Shown: one piece after another, positions 17,138 through 25,706 of the stretch
Layout: every line of letters starts with the position of its first letter
How positions within the stretch are numbered: position 1 is the stretch's first letter
Assembly (NCBI RefSeq): GCF_028464065.1
Contig: NZ_CP116808.1
Span: forward strand, 3,625,501 to 3,689,500
Reading direction: 5' to 3'
DNA from: Saprospira sp. CCB-QB6
GTDB lineage: Bacteria; Bacteroidota; Bacteroidia; Chitinophagales; Saprospiraceae
DNA: 64,000 nt
Translations under genes and position numbers: made by a program
Notes under the pieces: model-generated
Told to the model about the DNA's origin: nothing
Seen by the model: the letters and a program-made list of their open reading frames with translations, nothing else
Databases searched by the model: none

Positions 17138-18018
17138 TAACTAAACCCATTGCAGGCGAAGCAGCATTGAAACACTCAAACATCTTTTTCTGGTGTTCTG
17201 AAGGATTGTATACTAAACCCTTTGCAGGCGAAGCAGCATTGAAACTTTTCATCGTAATCTCTAGTGAATTGATGCGGTTCTGATACTAAACCCATTGCAG
17301 GCAAAGCAGCATTGAAACACGGTATAACTTCGGTATAACTTACCGATTTCTATACTAAACCCATTGCAGGCTAAGCAGCATTGAAACTGGAATTGTGAAC
17401 CGTCTTGGTTCAAGTTCATATTGAATACTAAACCCTTTGCAGGCAAAGCAGCATTGAAACTGGAATTGTGAACCGTCTTGGTTCAAGTTCATATTGAATA
17501 CTAAACCCTTTGCAGGCAAAGCAGCATTGAAACCTTTTGATCCATTCAAGGTATTTATCTTCCAATCCATGATACTAAACCCTTTGCAGGCTAAGCAGCA
17601 TTGAAACCGTGGACTTCTTTTATAAATTCGGTTGGTTTCATTATACTAAACCCATTGCAGGCGAAGCCGCATTGAAACCTGTGCGTTCTTCTTGCAAGTA
17701 GTAATCTGTAAATACTAAACCCTTTGCAGGCAAAGCAGCATTGAAACTGATTAGGTGGGGCATTTAAGTAGATTTTCTGAAATACTAAACCCATTGCAGG
17801 CGAAGCAGCATTGAAACTTGTCCCAAAAGCCTTTTGCTTTGTTGGCTTCGTATACTAAACTCATTGCAGGCAAAGCAGCATTGAAACAGCGACAAGCGCC
17901 CAAATATAGTGCTTTTTCATTATACTAAACCCCTTGCAGGCGAAGCAGCATTGAAACCAGCCTGTCCAGTTTCCCGCATCTTCTGGCATTATACTAAACC
18001 CTTTGCAGGCTAAGCAGC
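17138..18018 (+). CRISPR. CRISPR array: 13 repeats of 36 bp, 12 spacers, no cas genes in the window
   Basis: Repeats start at 17138, 17210, 17283, 17352, 17425, 17498, 17572, 17643, 17712, 17782, 17852, 17922 and 17991; spacers are 33-38 bp. The repeat begins ATACTAAACCC and ends GCAGCATTGAAAC. The last copy is truncated (ends about 18018), and the GAAAC end points right, so the leader is probably on the left and transcription on the plus strand. Repeat position 12 varies A/T/C and position 21 G/A/T throughout. Spacers 4 and 5 are identical. The type cannot be set without cas genes. Confidence 0.97.
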
Positions 18019-18020
18019 CT

Positions 18021-18054
18021 AAGCCTCTAGCTTAACCGCTAGGGGCTTTTTTTT
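18021..18054 (+). terminator. Terminator at the trailer end of the CRISPR array
   Basis: AAGCC(T)CTAGC pairs with GCTAG(G)GGCTT around TTAACC and is followed by eight Ts. It begins right after the truncated last repeat. The rest of the gap to 18172 holds nothing recognisable. Confidence 0.75.
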
Positions 18055-18172
18055 GCCCTAAGCCGAGCAGCTGAAGAAGAAAGATCAAGGGAAAAGAGGG
18101 GAGGAGAGGGGCTGGGCGGTGAAGTCCGTGCAAAAATGACTATTTTGGGGCCTGATTTTCTAAATACCACCC

Positions 18173-18988
18173 ATGCGCGGCCTGCTTTCCTTTTTTGTTT
18201 ATACACATTTGCATATTGCCCTGGGGGCTGCCCTACTGACCGCTAGTAGTTTTTGGCAATGGGGGCGGCCTGTGGAGGGCTGGAGTTTGCCGCTGGCTTT
18301 TTTTGCCTGTTGGTGGATTTATGTGCTGCACCGAATTTACTCGAACCGTTCGGATAAGATGAAGGCCGAGCGGCAGGAGATTTTGCAAAAATATCGTGTT
18401 TGGAATTGGGGGTTGTTGTTTGTGCTGCCTTTGGTCCTTTTGTATTTGGCGGCTCAATTGGCGGGGGAGGTTTTGGAGGCCTTGCTTGTTCCTGCTTTAT
18501 TGTCCTTGGCCTATGTGCTGCCGATATATAGAGGCTGGCGGCTGCGGGATATCCCTTGGTTGAAGATTTTTCTGATTGCAGGAGTTTGGTCCTATGTGGC
18601 GACGGTTTTGCCGGCTTTGGAGTTGGGGCGGCCCATTTCGCTATATTTATTTTTTGAGCGGGCGCTTTTTGTCTTGTTGATTACCTTACCTTTTGATTTG
18701 CGGGATTTGGAGCAGGAAGCTCGGGCGGGAGTACCTACTTTGGTGTCGAGTTTTGGAGAAAAGGGGAGTCGGTATTTGATTGTAGTTTTGGGTTTGCTTT
18801 GGTGGGGGCTACAGTTTTTTTGGGCGCCAGATTTTGTGCAAATGGCGAGTAGTGGGAGTTTGCTCTTTATTTTGGGCTTGCTTTCTCGGACCCATGCGCA
18901 ACAAAAAGATTTCTTCTTTTCTTTTTATTGGGATGGCCTTTTAATTTTGCATCCTTTGCTCATCTATTTGTTCAAAACCTTTATTTAA
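18173..18988 (+). CDS. UbiA-superfamily prenyltransferase-like membrane protein
   Basis: 271 residues with about eight hydrophobic segments. The second Asp-rich motif of the UbiA fold is present in LPFDLRDLEQEARAGVPTL (DxxDxxxE) and a DGLLILHPLLIYLF tail. The first motif is weak: the usual Asp-rich loop is replaced by HRIYSNRSDKMKAERQEI, so prenyl transfer is uncertain; many Bacteroidota homologues of this shape are of unknown function. The stop TAA overlaps the ATG of pabB by one base, so the two are translationally coupled. Confidence 0.75.
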   Translation: MRGLLSFFVYTHLHIALGAALLTASSFWQWGRPVEGWSLPLAFFACWWIYVLHRIYSNRSDKMKAERQEILQKYRVWNWGLLFVLPLVLLYLAAQLAGEVLEALLVPALLSLAYVLPIYRGWRLRDIPWLKIFLIAGVWSYVATVLPALELGRPISLYLFFERALFVLLITLPFDLRDLEQEARAGVPTLVSSFGEKGSRYLIVVLGLLWWGLQFFWAPDFVQMASSGSLLFILGLLSRTHAQQKDFFFSFYWDGLLILHPLLIYLFKTFI

Positions 18989-20277
18989 TGGCGATAGCTC
19001 ATTTTTCTTTGCCGCAGGGGCTTTCTTTGGCTCAATTTAAGGCGCAGGCTTTAAGTGTTTTTCAAGATCATCATCCTTTATTGGTCCTAGATAATAATGA
19101 ATTTAAGGAAGACGTCTTTCATGAGTTGGAGTGGTTATTAGCTGCGGGGGCCGTCCGTCAGGTTCGGGCCGATCGTTTTGGGCCTTTAGAGGAGGCCATG
19201 CAGGCCGAGCCCAAGGCTTGGTGGTTGGGTTATTTTGCTTATGAGCTCAAAAATGATTTAGAGGATTTGAGTTCGGAGCATATAGATCCTTTGGGCTTTC
19301 CGAAATTGGCTTTTTTTCAGCCAGCAGTTCGGGTTTTGATTCGGCCAAATGGGGAGATTGAAATAGAGGCGGAAGATCCTCAGGCGGTTTGGGAAAACTG
19401 TTTGGGGGCATTGGCTTTGTTGGGGGAAAAGCCTGAGGATTTGCCAGAATTGTGGGCGCGAATTAGCAAGGCGGAATATATGGCGACCATTGGGCAGTTG
19501 AAAGAGCACATTTTGGCGGGGGACATTTATGAGGTCAATTTTTGCCAGGAGTTTTTGATGGAAGGGGCTAAAATAGCACCTTTGGGTTTGTATCAGCGAT
19601 TGATGGAATTGAGTCCGAGTCCTTTTGCGGCCTATTATCAGTGGGGGGAAGATCATTTAATATCGGCTAGTCCAGAGCGTTTTTTGGCCCAAAGGGGGCG
19701 GCGATTGATTGCTCAGCCGATAAAGGGGACCATTGGGCGGGGAGAAACTCTAGAGGAGGATTTGGCTTTGGCGGAAGCCTTAAGGGCGAGTGAAAAAGAT
19801 TTGGCGGAGCACGTCATGATTGTAGACTTGTTGCGGAATGATTTGGCCCAATCGGCGGAGCCGGCCACGGTAGAAGTCAGTGAATTATTTGGGATCTATG
19901 CTTTTCCGCAATTGCAGCAGATGATCTCTACGGTAGAGGCGGAGCGGCGCTTGGATTGTACGCCTTTGGCGGCCTTAAAAAAGGCTTTTCCGATGGGCTC
20001 GATGACGGGAGCGCCTAAAATTATGAGCATGAAAATCATTGAGCGTTATGAGCGGCAGCAGAGGGGATTATATTCTGGGGCGGTTGGTTATTTTTCGCCT
20101 GAGGGGAATTCCGATTTTAATGTGGTGATTCGGACCTTATTGTATCAGAAAGAAAAGGGGTATTTATCTTTTCAGGTAGGGGGAGCTATTGTCTATGATT
20201 CTGTGGCAGAGGCGGAGTATGAAGAATGTTTGCTCAAGGCCAAGGGCTTGTTATTGGCTTTGGGAAAAAAGCTTTAA
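18988..20277 (+). CDS. pabB: Aminodeoxychorismate synthase component I (PabB)
   Basis: 429 residues from the ATG that overlaps the previous stop (TAATG). Chorismate-binding fold: PIKGTIGRGETLEED with Lys246, the residue that marks PabB against the Ala of anthranilate synthase TrpE; then VMIVDLLRNDLAQ, FGIYAFPQLQQMIS, FPMGSMTGAPKIMSM and YSGAVGYFSPEG. The product turns chorismate plus ammonia into aminodeoxychorismate, a folate precursor; the glutaminase PabA is not beside it. The N-terminal third is divergent, as usual. Some members are fused to PabC; this one is not. Confidence 0.9.
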   Translation: MAIAHFSLPQGLSLAQFKAQALSVFQDHHPLLVLDNNEFKEDVFHELEWLLAAGAVRQVRADRFGPLEEAMQAEPKAWWLGYFAYELKNDLEDLSSEHIDPLGFPKLAFFQPAVRVLIRPNGEIEIEAEDPQAVWENCLGALALLGEKPEDLPELWARISKAEYMATIGQLKEHILAGDIYEVNFCQEFLMEGAKIAPLGLYQRLMELSPSPFAAYYQWGEDHLISASPERFLAQRGRRLIAQPIKGTIGRGETLEEDLALAEALRASEKDLAEHVMIVDLLRNDLAQSAEPATVEVSELFGIYAFPQLQQMISTVEAERRLDCTPLAALKKAFPMGSMTGAPKIMSMKIIERYERQQRGLYSGAVGYFSPEGNSDFNVVIRTLLYQKEKGYLSFQVGGAIVYDSVAEAEYEECLLKAKGLLLALGKKL

Positions 20278-20348
20278 AAGCCTGTCATATTTAATTATTG
20301 TTTGGAGTGTATTTTTCTGATAATTAAGGGGTTGGTTTTTGCGTGTTG

Positions 20349-20485
20349 CAGGCCCGGAGGGCCGCAGGCCTAGCGATGGAAGGCAGGGCCGCGCAGCGGC
20401 AGACCGAGGCGTTTTGCGCCGAAGGGCCGAGCGAATAGCGAGCTGCCGAACGTAGCGCCGACGAGCGCAGCGAGGCGGAGGCCCA
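20349..20485 (-). repeat. GC-rich dispersed element, copy 6
   Basis: Reverse orientation: tail GGCCTAGCGATGG at left, head GGAGGCCCAAAATAT at right. The following 20490-20940 stretch is AT-rich with no gene or RNA I can recognise. Confidence 0.8.
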
Positions 20486-20945
20486 AAATATAAAAGTCCG
20501 ATAGAATCGATATTTGAGCTAAAAATAGACTGCTTTAAGAGGAGTAATAAAGTGGTCTTCAATATGTTGTAGCTAGGCATGTAGGCGTATTGCGTTGTTA
20601 TGTTTTGGTAGGTGTTGTAACTAAATTTTAAAATAGTCTGAAGTTGCAGAACATTTAATGGAAGTTGTTCGTTCCTGTCATATATGATTTTGGTTTATCT
20701 GTTTTTATTGGAATTTTATTGTAAAATAAATTGAAGTTTTTTGTGAAAATTTTGACAAATAGACTTACATTTTAAGTACAATAAAGTCTGTGATTATTAA
20801 AGGCATTGATAGACAGTTTATTGCAGTTGATTTTTAGGCAGGCTAAGTACACCTTAGCAATAACCCTTAGACATTATGACGCATAATTCAATATAAAAGA
20901 AGAGGAAGTGGGACAGCTTTATAAGCTCAGAACAGCCTCATTTTA

Positions 20946-20977
20946 TTGAATAATTAGTTAAAATAGCCGTACCTTTT
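20946..20977 (+). promoter_or_regulatory. Candidate promoter for the first rsbR-like gene
   Basis: TTG (20946-20948), 21 bases, TACCTTTT (20970-20977): one mismatch to TAnnTTTG and spacing slightly above the usual 19. It lies about 70 bases before the preferred start at 21048. Confidence 0.35.
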
Positions 20978-21047
20978 AGGAGAAGTAGGAATCAGTATTC
21001 CCCATTTATTCATGCTGCTAATCCCTATCAGCGAGAACTACTATTTT

Positions 21048-21923
21048 ATGAGCTATCAGCAAGGTGAATTTAACAACTTAGAAGAGTATCAACAGGCTTA
21101 TTTCTTGACCGATGAAGAGATTCAGTTGATTCAGGATAGAAGTCAAGACATTCCTTTTGAAGAATACCAAGATCGTTTTGATCAAACGATGGATTGGATG
21201 CGAGAAGGGGAGTTGCGGGATAGTTTTCCGCCAGCTGTTGTTGAGGCAACGATTCAGGCGCGCGACTTTATCATTCGAGATGTGAGCACCGAAGTATTGA
21301 GCGAGGGCTATTTGATTAGACATGCGGGTATTCGCCGACAATATTTGGAGCTAGGGGTGAGTCTCAAAGCCTTTACGACTCTTTTGGTCCGCTTTCATGA
21401 AAGCATCTTTTCTGTTTTGGAAAAACATTATCCCAATGATGCTAAATTGGCAGCAGCTTATAAAAAATACAATCTAATTGACCTTGATATTCTGGCTAAG
21501 GAATATCGACGAAAAACACAGCAGGATTTAGAAGAACAAAATAAAGCTTTGCGGGAGCTCTCCACTCCTGTGGCCCAAATTTGGGAAAATATTTTGCTGC
21601 TGCCGCTAGTCGGCTTTATCGATTCTAAGCGCTCTAAAGACATTATGGAGGCGATGCTGGATAAAATTGCCGACAGCCAAGCCAAATTTTTTATCCTTGA
21701 TATTTCTGGGGTGGCTATTGTAGATACAGCTGTAGCCAACCACCTGATCAAGATGACCAAAGCCGCTCGACTTATGGGCGCAAAATGTATCATTTCTGGA
21801 ATTTCGGGCAATATCGCCCAAACGATTGTCGAACTCGGTATCGTCATTGACGAAATTGAAACCACGGGCAGCATGAAAGATGCCCTCAAACTCGCGATCA
21901 AAGAAAGCGGAAATCAACTCTAA
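21048..21923 (+). CDS. RsbR-like stress co-regulator with C-terminal STAS domain, copy 1
   Basis: 291 residues from the ATG at 21048 (MSYQQGEFNNLEEYQQAYFL), chosen because it lines up with the start of the next paralogue; an in-frame ATG at 21012 also exists. N-terminal helical (globin-like RsbR-type) sensor, about 1-165, and a STAS domain, about 180-285, with LVGFIDSKRSKDIMEAML, FFILDISGVAIVDTAVANH and GISGNIAQTIVELGI. The Thr in VDT and AQT match the positions phosphorylated by RsbT kinases in RsbR/RsbS stressosomes. No RsbS or RsbT is adjacent. Confidence 0.85.
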   Translation: MSYQQGEFNNLEEYQQAYFLTDEEIQLIQDRSQDIPFEEYQDRFDQTMDWMREGELRDSFPPAVVEATIQARDFIIRDVSTEVLSEGYLIRHAGIRRQYLELGVSLKAFTTLLVRFHESIFSVLEKHYPNDAKLAAAYKKYNLIDLDILAKEYRRKTQQDLEEQNKALRELSTPVAQIWENILLLPLVGFIDSKRSKDIMEAMLDKIADSQAKFFILDISGVAIVDTAVANHLIKMTKAARLMGAKCIISGISGNIAQTIVELGIVIDEIETTGSMKDALKLAIKESGNQL

Positions 21924-22038
21924 ACCTACCCCTAAAAAAATACTAACTCTACAAGTATGTCAATCTCCATCCCCAACCAAATTAGTTGAATGTTTAAACA
22001 AAGTCTGACCATATCCTTAACCAACTAAAAGAAACTCT

Positions 22039-22905
22039 ATGCAGGGGACTTCCATTTACGAACAACTTTATGACTATTACAAAACGGCTTACTATCTAAG
22101 CGGAGAAGAGCTAGAAGCCTTACAAACGGCAGGCAAAAAAATTCCTTATGCAGAAAAGGAAGCCATTTTTCAAGGCGTAATTGATTGGATGGGCACATCT
22201 AACCTTTTTCCAGAAATTACGATTACAGCTTCTATCGTCCATAAAGAAGAGATTTTATCTGATTTGGTAGAAGCTAAACTATCGGCTGCTTATATTGAAA
22301 AACACTCAGAAATCAGACGCAATTTTTTGGCGGCTGGCGTGAGCCTAGAGTCTTTTACACAGCTTTTGGTCCGCTTCCATGAAGGCATTACTAAACTCTT
22401 TATCAAGCACAATGAAAATGCCCTAAACCTAGTCCTAGCCTACAAAAAGTTTAACCAAATTGACCTGGATATTCTAGCCAAAGAGTATCGCGAAAAAATG
22501 ACCAGAGATCTCGAACAACAAAATGAGGCTTTGCGCGAACTCTCGACTCCTGTGGCTCAAATTTGGGAAAATATTCTCTTGCTTCCCTTGGTCGGTTTTA
22601 TTGATTCTAAACGCTCTAAGGATATTATGGAGGCGATGCTAGACAAAATTGCCGATAGCCAAGCCAAGTTTTTTATCCTCGATATTTCTGGAGTGGCTAT
22701 CGTTGATACCGCCGTTGCCAATTATCTCATCAAGATGACCAAAGCGGCCCGCCTGATGGGGACCAAATGTATCATCTCTGGAATTTCGGGCAGCATCGCT
22801 CAAACAATTGTTGAACTCGGCATTGCCATTGACGAAATTGAAACTACGGGCAGCATGAAAGATGCCCTCAAACTCGCTATCAAAGAAAGTGATCAAAAAC
22901 TCTAA
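22039..22905 (+). CDS. RsbR-like stress co-regulator with C-terminal STAS domain, copy 2
   Basis: 288 residues. N-terminal sensor (1-160) is clearly diverged from copy 1, but the STAS region from LRELSTPVAQIW on differs at only a handful of residues out of about 115, while many synonymous codon positions differ. This indicates strong protein-level constraint on the STAS part and freedom in the sensor, as expected for alternative sensors of one stressosome-like complex. It shares the Thr of VDTAVAN and AQTIV. A terminator follows. Confidence 0.85.
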   Translation: MQGTSIYEQLYDYYKTAYYLSGEELEALQTAGKKIPYAEKEAIFQGVIDWMGTSNLFPEITITASIVHKEEILSDLVEAKLSAAYIEKHSEIRRNFLAAGVSLESFTQLLVRFHEGITKLFIKHNENALNLVLAYKKFNQIDLDILAKEYREKMTRDLEQQNEALRELSTPVAQIWENILLLPLVGFIDSKRSKDIMEAMLDKIADSQAKFFILDISGVAIVDTAVANYLIKMTKAARLMGTKCIISGISGSIAQTIVELGIAIDEIETTGSMKDALKLAIKESDQKL

Positions 22906-22910
22906 AATAA

Positions 22911-22938
22911 AAGGCGATCGGAGAATTCCGATCGCCTT
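22911..22938. terminator. Bidirectional terminator
   Basis: AAGGCGATCGGA-GAAT-TCCGATCGCCTT: 12-bp perfect stem with T-run on the right and A-run on the left, between convergent genes. Confidence 0.85.
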
Positions 22939-22941
22939 CTT

Positions 22942-23526
22942 TTATTGCTCTTGCTTGGCCATGTACTTGGCCAACATGCCTTGAGTCGTTTGTTGCATTT
23001 TTTTTCGGAAAAAGCCCGACCAACCCAACAAATGCCCCGTCGTACCTAGCGCTTGCTTGCTCCAACGCCAAAGGTTAAAATCATCCCGATGCTCGATAAT
23101 CAACCCATCCTTAAAGCGAAATTGAGCCTGAACGACATTGTGAACAGGCCGCCTTTTATCGCCATATTTATAGTCAGCTACCCATTTAGCTTGCCCTTTT
23201 TCTGCATCCGCAGATAGCTCGCTATGCCGAATCAAAATGCTGTCTTTGCTCTGCGTCAACAACATTTCCCACATTTTTTTGGCCTGCTCGCCTTCCAAAC
23301 GACCAAAAGCAGGATCTTCAAAAACCACTTCAGGATGATAGCAGCTCGCCATCGTCTCATAATCCGCAGCCGCAAAAGCCGTATAAAACTTGTCAATCAA
23401 GGCTTTATTATCCATGTTATCTTCTTTTAGGGATAAACTGGCCCGCTTCGAAGCGCTACAACTCGACAACAAAATAAGGCCAAATAAAAATACCAAAATA
23501 GCTAAGGGGGAATTTCTTTTATTCAT
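22942..23526 (-). CDS. Lipoprotein with NTF2/SnoaL-like domain
   Basis: 194 residues. Lipoprotein signal MNKRNSPLAILVFLFGLILLSSC with lipid Cys at about 23. Then a nuclear transport factor 2-like domain (about 38-150): LIDKFYTAFAAADYETMASCYHPEVVFEDPAFG, WVADYKYGDKR, VHNVVQAQFRFKDGLIIEHRDDF. SnoaL-like domains are often small-molecule isomerase or binding folds; the substrate is unknown. An internal ATG (MDNKAL, about residue 38) matches the usual start of non-lipoprotein homologues. Confidence 0.8.
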   Translation of the reverse strand: MNKRNSPLAILVFLFGLILLSSCSASKRASLSLKEDNMDNKALIDKFYTAFAAADYETMASCYHPEVVFEDPAFGRLEGEQAKKMWEMLLTQSKDSILIRHSELSADAEKGQAKWVADYKYGDKRRPVHNVVQAQFRFKDGLIIEHRDDFNLWRWSKQALGTTGHLLGWSGFFRKKMQQTTQGMLAKYMAKQEQ

Positions 23527-23562
23527 CCCTCAAGATATCAATTTATTTTGATTTTTTGTTTT

Positions 23563-23780
23563 GGGGCCTCCGCTTCGCCTTGCGGCGCTAGGTTTACTCC
23601 CCTTGGTCGTCGAAGACGGACTAAAGTCCTTGTTGTCGCAGCTCGCTGCTCTTTTGGGGCCTCCGCCTCGCTTCGCTCGTCGGCGCTACGTTTCGCAGCT
23701 CGCTATTCGCTCGGCCCTGCGGCGGCAAAGCCGCCTTGGTCTGGCCTAGCGGCCACTGCTGCACATCGCTAGGCCAGCGC
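23563..23780 (+). repeat. GC-rich dispersed element, copy 7 (compound)
   Basis: Two heads in tandem, at 23563 and about 23656 (TTTTGGGGCCTCC each time), then one middle and tail. A two-level hairpin with inner stem GGACT-AA-AGTCC lies between the heads (about 23617). Confidence 0.8.
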
Positions 23781-23806
23781 CAGCCCTCGGCTAATTCGCC
23801 TAAACC

Positions 23807-24331
23807 CTAAGGACGAAATTTTGGCGCCTGATGTCGATCGGCCTGCTCTTCATCCAAACGCTTGACCTTATCCATAACTTGGCTACTCATCTCAGCTTTG
23901 AACAACTCAAGCTTTTTTGCCAGTTTTTCATCATTCACGCTCAAGATTTGAGCCGCCAAAATACCTGCATTTTTGGCCCCATTCAAGGCCACTGTTGCTA
24001 CGGGCACCCCGTTGGGCATCTGCAAAATAGATAAAACAGAATCCCAACCATCAATGGAGTTACTCGACTTAATTGGCACACCAATAACGGGCAAACTCGT
24101 CAAAGAAGCAAGCATACCGGGCAAATGGGCCGCCCCACCAGCTCCCGCAATGATAACTCCATAGCCCTTTTCTCTAGCTTTGGGCGCAAACTCAAATAAG
24201 CGCTGCGGCGTGCGATGGGCCGAAATAATACTAATTTCATAAGGCAAACCCAATTGGTCCAAAAAATTGGCGGCGGCTTGCATAACGGGCAAATCAGAAT
24301 CACTGCCCATTAAAATGGCTACTTTTTTCAT
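23807..24331 (-). CDS. purE: N5-carboxyaminoimidazole ribonucleotide mutase PurE
   Basis: 174 residues, class I PurE. GSDSDLPVM (9-17) at the phosphate site, SAHRTPQRL with the catalytic His, IIAGAGGAAHLPGMLAS and GVPIKSS are all intact. Converts N5-CAIR to CAIR in purine synthesis. It lies 13 bases after purK, so the pair purK-purE forms an operon, as in many bacteria. Confidence 0.96.
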   Translation of the reverse strand: MKKVAILMGSDSDLPVMQAAANFLDQLGLPYEISIISAHRTPQRLFEFAPKAREKGYGVIIAGAGGAAHLPGMLASLTSLPVIGVPIKSSNSIDGWDSVLSILQMPNGVPVATVALNGAKNAGILAAQILSVNDEKLAKKLELFKAEMSSQVMDKVKRLDEEQADRHQAPKFRP

Positions 24332-24343
24332 CTTCTGCTATTT

Positions 24344-25480
24344 TTAGATGCGGTCCAAACCGCGAATTTTGAATGTATTTTTTACAAAACGCGCCTTCTC
24401 CATCAAGCGCTCTAAATCATGATCGGTTACGGTAACATGGCCCATTTTCCGAAATGGCTTGCAGTCTTCTTTGCCATATAAGTGCAAATGTACTCCCGAT
24501 AAACGCAAAATGTCTTCTAGCCCTTCTAGTTTGGCTGGTCCATGAAAGCCCTCTTCTCCCAATAAGTTGAGCATAATAGAAGGCGTCTGAATACGGCTAT
24601 CTCCTAAGGGCCAATCATAAATAGCTCGCAAATGCTGCTCAAATTGTGAACAAATATTGCCTTCTATACTTTGGTGTCCACTATTATGTGGACGAGGAGC
24701 TATCTCATTCACCAACAAATTTCCTGCTTGATCAATGAAAAACTCTACCGCCAATAAACCCACCATGCCGAGCTTTTCTATTAAATCTTTAGCCATCTGA
24801 TCCGCTTTTTGGGCCATTTCTTCCTCAATTCTGGCGGGACTAAATAGATATTCTACCAAATTGGCCTCTGGATGAAAAATCATCTCTACAGCCGGATAGG
24901 TTTGTACTTCTCCAGAAGGAGAACGCGCCACAATTACCGCAATCTCTTGCCGAATATCAACGAGTTTTTCTAGGACCGAAGGCGCATCAAAAGCTTTGTC
25001 CAAATCGCTTGCTTGCCGCAAAACTTGTACGCCTTTACCATCATAGCCATCTCTGCGCACTTTTTGGACCGCAGGCAAAAAATCTGTTTGCTCCAATAAG
25101 GTCTCTTTATCAGCTAGCAATAAAAAATCGGCCGTAGGAAAGCCCTGCGCCCGATAAAATTCTTTTTGTTTTCCCTTATCCTGAATTAGCTCAATTATAG
25201 CCGCCTGAGGATAGACTTCCTTGCCTTCTGCCTCCAAGCGTTTTAGGGCCGAAGTATTGACTTTCTCAATTTCAATAGAGATTAAATCATAATCTTGCCC
25301 AAAAGCATAAACCGTTTCCTCATCCAATAAATCGCCCTGAACAAAATGTTTGGCCAAAGAAGAGGCCGGTGCCTCGGCTTGGCTGTCCAAAATTCCCAAT
25401 TGAATGTTGAAATCTGTGGCCGATTGAATGAGCATACGTCCCAATTGTCCACCACCTAAAATGCCTAATTTTTTTTGCAT
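24344..25480 (-). CDS. purK: N5-carboxyaminoimidazole ribonucleotide synthase PurK
   Basis: 378 residues from the ATG at 25480 (MQKKLGILGGGQLGRML), the standard PurK start. The frame stays open upstream for 74 codons, but these run through a GC-rich element (25572-25700) and are not part of the gene. ATP-grasp fold: LGILGGGQLG phosphate-binding loop, VQKVRRDGYDGKGV, VEFFIDQAGNLLVNEIAPRPHNSGH. Makes N5-CAIR from AIR, bicarbonate and ATP for PurE. Confidence 0.95.
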   Translation of the reverse strand: MQKKLGILGGGQLGRMLIQSATDFNIQLGILDSQAEAPASSLAKHFVQGDLLDEETVYAFGQDYDLISIEIEKVNTSALKRLEAEGKEVYPQAAIIELIQDKGKQKEFYRAQGFPTADFLLLADKETLLEQTDFLPAVQKVRRDGYDGKGVQVLRQASDLDKAFDAPSVLEKLVDIRQEIAVIVARSPSGEVQTYPAVEMIFHPEANLVEYLFSPARIEEEMAQKADQMAKDLIEKLGMVGLLAVEFFIDQAGNLLVNEIAPRPHNSGHQSIEGNICSQFEQHLRAIYDWPLGDSRIQTPSIMLNLLGEEGFHGPAKLEGLEDILRLSGVHLHLYGKEDCKPFRKMGHVTVTDHDLERLMEKARFVKNTFKIRGLDRI

Positions 25481-25571
25481 GCTTTTCTTTTTTCTGCAAA
25501 GGTACAGGCCAAAAAAAGAAGTTGCTATTTGGGGCTGTAAAATTACTATTAAGAAAAAATGGTCGTGGAGC

Positions 25572-25700
25572 GGCCTAGTGATGCGGCGGGGTGGCCGCAG
25601 GCCAGACCGAGTTTTTTGAGCGCAGCGAAAAAACGAAGGGCCGAGCAGACCTGCGAGCCCCAAAGCGTAACGCCGACGAGCGTAGCGAGGCGGAGGCCCC
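25572..25700 (-). repeat. GC-rich dispersed element, copy 8
   Basis: Reverse orientation, head GGAGGCCCC at 25700, six bases before the stop of the next minus-strand gene. It splits purK from the upstream membrane gene. Confidence 0.8.
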
Positions 25701-25706
25701 AAATCA

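Noticed and set aside
17138-18018. Minus-strand protein frames across the CRISPR array (17261-17794)
   Set aside because: The frames result from repeat periodicity; the translated peptides repeat the CRISPR repeat.
20490-20940. Possible tRNA or structured RNA in the AT-rich gap
   Set aside because: No cloverleaf, anticodon stem or CCA-type end could be identified.
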